Source of the DNA: Bacteroidota bacterium
GTDB lineage: Bacteria > Bacteroidota > Bacteroidia > Bacteroidales > B39-G9
Assembly (NCBI GenBank): GCA_003648455.1
Contig: QMPG01000146.1
Coordinates: 1-7,491, forward strand
Length of the DNA: 7,491 nucleotides
Direction of reading: 5' to 3'
In this document: positions 5,269 to 7,491 of the stretch, in pieces
Layout: each line of letters starts with the position of its first letter
Position numbering within the stretch: the first letter of the stretch is position 1
Translations under genes and position numbers: made by a program
Notes under the pieces: generated by a model
The model's database searches: none
Seen by the model: only the letters and a program-made list of their open reading frames with translations
What the model was told of the DNA's origin: nothing

Positions 5269-7491
5269 CTATTCAACAATTAATTTAGTTCTTGAATAAT
5301 AATCTTTTCCTGTAATAGAAACCAAATAAATACCTGCTTTTAAATTTAAGTTTCTTTCAATTGTAATCAACTTTTTAGATTTAGTCTCAGCAATATAAAT
5401 ATTTTTTAACAAGTAAATATTACCTAACATATCACTAATTCTTAGCACAACATCTCCACTATGAACATTATGTAGCATAATATTTAAATCATTTTCAGCA
5501 TTGACTGGATTTGGATACAAGCTAATCTCGAAAGAATTCTCAATTATATCAAATTCGTATTTTATCGAAACTAAATCGGAGTAAGTCGATTTTCCATTAT
5601 AATTTGTTTGTTTCAATCTATAATAAGAAAGCCCATACAATGGTTCGTAATCCACAGCACTATAATTAATTAAACTATTACTATTACCTGATCCGGATGT
5701 CTCCTCAACATCTTCGAAATTATAACCATCAGTAGAACGCTGAATGGTAAAGTAATCATTATTCTTTTCGGAAGCAGTTGCCCAGTAGATATTGACTTTA
5801 TCATTATCTAAATTTGCATTAAATGATATTAACTCAATTGGAAGTGGATTTGATTCTGCTTTATCAGTTGTAACACCAAAAGTTATAGGGCTAAATGTTT
5901 TAAAATGATCATTTGAAAGAACCCAACCTGAAGAATCTGCAGCTTCGTTAAATGCTGAATTACCGAAGTTTTTCCACTGACCTGTTTCGAAATGAGAAAC
6001 AATTAATGAATCAGGTGCATCAATAACACTTCTTGAGCTATCTTCCCAAAACAGTTTAACAAGTGGTTCTGCAGTACCTGAAGGTCTATCTAAATCCCAA
6101 TACTCAATTTTGCTCACATGATGCATATTAGTTCCCATTGTAGTAATATCTGAATATGGAGCATTAAAATATTCAGCAATAAAGTTTCCTGAGCCCGTCA
6201 TAGAAGATATTCCTAATCTTGCATATACTGTGTCATTACCAATTGGAAAATCAAAATCAGTAATACCGTATTTTCTTAAAGGTCCTGCCACATAACTACT
6301 ATCATTACCATCAATTACAGTTGCACCTACATCAAGCGACAATAAATTACCTGATGTTGTTTGAACCACACCAGAAGTAAGTGTAAAATTATTATAAACT
6401 AAGACATTACTACCTAAAACAACTTGGGGAATAGTTTCGTTTGTATTGTTAATTGTAAGGTTATAAAACTCTTCTCCTGTAGTTTTAGTAATTCTCTGTT
6501 GAGAAGTACTGCAGAAATTAATAGTACTAGTCGATCGATTAAATGTACCTGTATTAGTCCAATCACCACTTAAATTAATAGTAGAAGCTAAGGCATCAAG
6601 AGTTCCTGAAATTGAAATATTTCCATTTACAGTAATACTAGTATTCAGCGATACTGTTCCTGAACCATCAATCAATAAATTGTTAAATGGCCCATCATTG
6701 TTAATACTTTGGTCTATTGTTCCGTTAAAGTTAACTGAAGATCCTGTTCCTGCAGTAAATGTACCTGCATTTGTCCAATCTTCTTTAACGCTTAATGTTG
6801 AATTTGGCTGCATTTCGAGTGTGCCACCTGTCTGATTATCAAGCGAGCCATATATTGTTAAATCGTTGCTGTTATTTATTGTAACTTTAGCATTGTTTTG
6901 AATAGTTAAATCAAACACTTCACATCCTGTAGTTGAAACAACTGGATCGTTTGTAACATCAGGAATAATTAAATTTGTAGTCTTAGATGGCACATTAGCA
7001 GGTGTCCAATTATTTGCATCATTCCAATCAGTTCCTTCAGAGCCGTCCCATGTTAATGTAATATAAGCAAAACCAAACGTAGTTGGTCCAAAGGAAGTGA
7101 AGGCATCATTTGAAGTTACAGAACCTTTATTAACATCTCCTGTATAAGATAATTGTCCCTTATTTTTCCATTCGCTAGAGCTAAAATTAGCAGAAACTAA
7201 GGCATCAAGGTCTGTAATATCACTTCGCGTTCCATCTTCCCAATAATGAGTTACTTTTGGAGTGGCTGTTCCGGATAATCTGTTCAAATTCCAATATTCA
7301 ACATCACTTACACTATTTAAACCTGCCTCAAGTGATGTAGTATTTGAATAAGCCTTGTCAAAATATTCGGCAGTGAAAGTTGAACTACCGCTTAAACCGG
7401 AAATACCCAATCGTGCAAAAACAGACCCTGTACCAATTGGGAACACAAAATCTTGATTACCGATTTTTTTCACAGGTCCATCAACATAAGA
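5269..7491 (-). CDS. Large secreted surface protein with T9SS sorting domain (C-terminal part)
   Basis: The frame is open to the right edge of the window and gives 740 C-terminal residues; start and signal peptide lie outside. Residues 1-142 and 399-541 are copies of one module (SYV-GP-K, then FPIG, ARLGIS, AEYF, EYW, SGTA, WED, WKN, SND, TFG in the same order), roughly 40% identical by eye. Between them is a solenoid-like region with a period near 74 residues: FDLTIQNN (193), FNNLLIDG (269) and FYNLTINN (342), plus DWTNAGTF (238) and DWTNTGTF (310). A fibronectin-III-like domain follows at about 550-645 (LPIELISFNA, TASEKNNDYFTIQRSTDG). The end, about 650-740, is a type A Por sorting domain (SLYPNPV, then GIYLVSITGKDYYSRTKLIVE). 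T9SS would carry it across the outer membrane and cleave this tail. No catalytic motif is visible; adhesion or matrix roles are guesses. Rich in N, S and T, poor in cysteine. Function unknown. Confidence 0.88.
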   Translation of the reverse strand, partial: SYVDGPVKKIGNQDFVFPIGTGSVFARLGISGLSGSSTFTAEYFDKAYSNTTSLEAGLNSVSDVEYWNLNRLSGTATPKVTHYWEDGTRSDITDLDALVSANFSSSEWKNKGQLSYTGDVNKGSVTSNDAFTSFGPTTFGFAYITLTWDGSEGTDWNDANNWTPANVPSKTTNLIIPDVTNDPVVSTTGCEVFDLTIQNNAKVTINNSNDLTIYGSLDNQTGGTLEMQPNSTLSVKEDWTNAGTFTAGTGSSVNFNGTIDQSINNDGPFNNLLIDGSGTVSLNTSITVNGNISISGTLDALASTINLSGDWTNTGTFNRSTSTINFCSTSQQRITKTTGEEFYNLTINNTNETIPQVVLGSNVLVYNNFTLTSGVVQTTSGNLLSLDVGATVIDGNDSSYVAGPLRKYGITDFDFPIGNDTVYARLGISSMTGSGNFIAEYFNAPYSDITTMGTNMHHVSKIEYWDLDRPSGTAEPLVKLFWEDSSRSVIDAPDSLIVSHFETGQWKNFGNSAFNEAADSSGWVLSNDHFKTFSPITFGVTTDKAESNPLPIELISFNANLDNDKVNIYWATASEKNNDYFTIQRSTDGYNFEDVEETSGSGNSNSLINYSAVDYEPLYGLSYYRLKQTNYNGKSTYSDLVSIKYEFDIIENSFEISLYPNPVNAENDLNIMLHNVHSGDVVLRISDMLGNIYLLKNIYIAETKSKKLITIERNLNLKAGIYLVSITGKDYYSRTKLIVE
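5869..6297 (-). repeat. Duplicated protein module, second copy
   Basis: This stretch encodes residues 399-541 of the surface-protein fragment, from SYVAGPLRKYG to FSPITFGVT. Its marker words occur in the same order and at the same spacing as in the copy at 7066-7491, with only a one-residue length difference. It sits between the solenoid-like region and the fibronectin-like domain. Confidence 0.8.
7066..7491 (-). repeat. Duplicated protein module, first copy (may extend past the window)
   Basis: This stretch encodes residues 1-142, from SYVDGPVKKIG to FGPTTFGFA. Because the module begins right at the edge and its partner is preceded by VIDGNDS, the same lead-in, and perhaps further copies, probably lie just outside. 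Confidence 0.8.

Noticed and set aside
7471..7473. GTG as the start of the surface-protein gene
   Set aside because: The frame stays open to 7491 and the six extra codons (SYVDGP) match the start of the internal duplicate (SYVAGP), so this GTG is an internal valine and the gene runs off the window.

Overview
The window looks like chromosomal DNA from a low-GC member of the Bacteroidota. Four things point there. The long minus-strand protein at the right end finishes in a type IX secretion (Por) sorting domain. Promoter-like TAnnTTTG boxes, the Bacteroidota sigma-factor consensus, lie upstream of the transcription units. The genes lack clear Shine-Dalgarno sequences. The alanyl-tRNA synthetase has the phylum's style of C-terminus. 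Genus cannot be told from the sequence alone.

Layout, left to right. Bases 1-108 hold the C-terminal 35 codons of an unrecognised plus-strand gene. Bases 109-265 are a small intergenic region filled by a 90-bp palindromic element. alaS (alanyl-tRNA synthetase) runs on the minus strand from 2884 to 266 and appears complete. A 142-bp divergent promoter region separates it from a plus-strand pair 17 bp apart: a membrane-anchored M23 (LytM) peptidoglycan endopeptidase (3027-3998) and a short MerR-family regulator (4016-4351). Bases 4352-5268 carry no convincing protein gene but are densely structured. They hold a hairpin-ended element (4520-4600), two directly repeated structured elements (from 4601 and from 5092) and, between those repeats, an apparently complete small transcription unit: promoter 4906-4934, structured ~130-nt RNA and a strong intrinsic terminator at 5042-5071. 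From 5269 to the right edge, on the minus strand, is the C-terminal 740 residues of a large secreted surface protein with an internal duplication, solenoid-like repeats and a T9SS sorting domain.

alaS is translation housekeeping. The M23/MerR pair is probably a small envelope operon sharing a control region with alaS. The surface protein is independent and convergent with everything to its left. The best candidates for something undescribed are the sRNA-like unit at about 4940-5071 and the flanking repeats, whose hairpins differ in sequence between copies but keep their base pairing.
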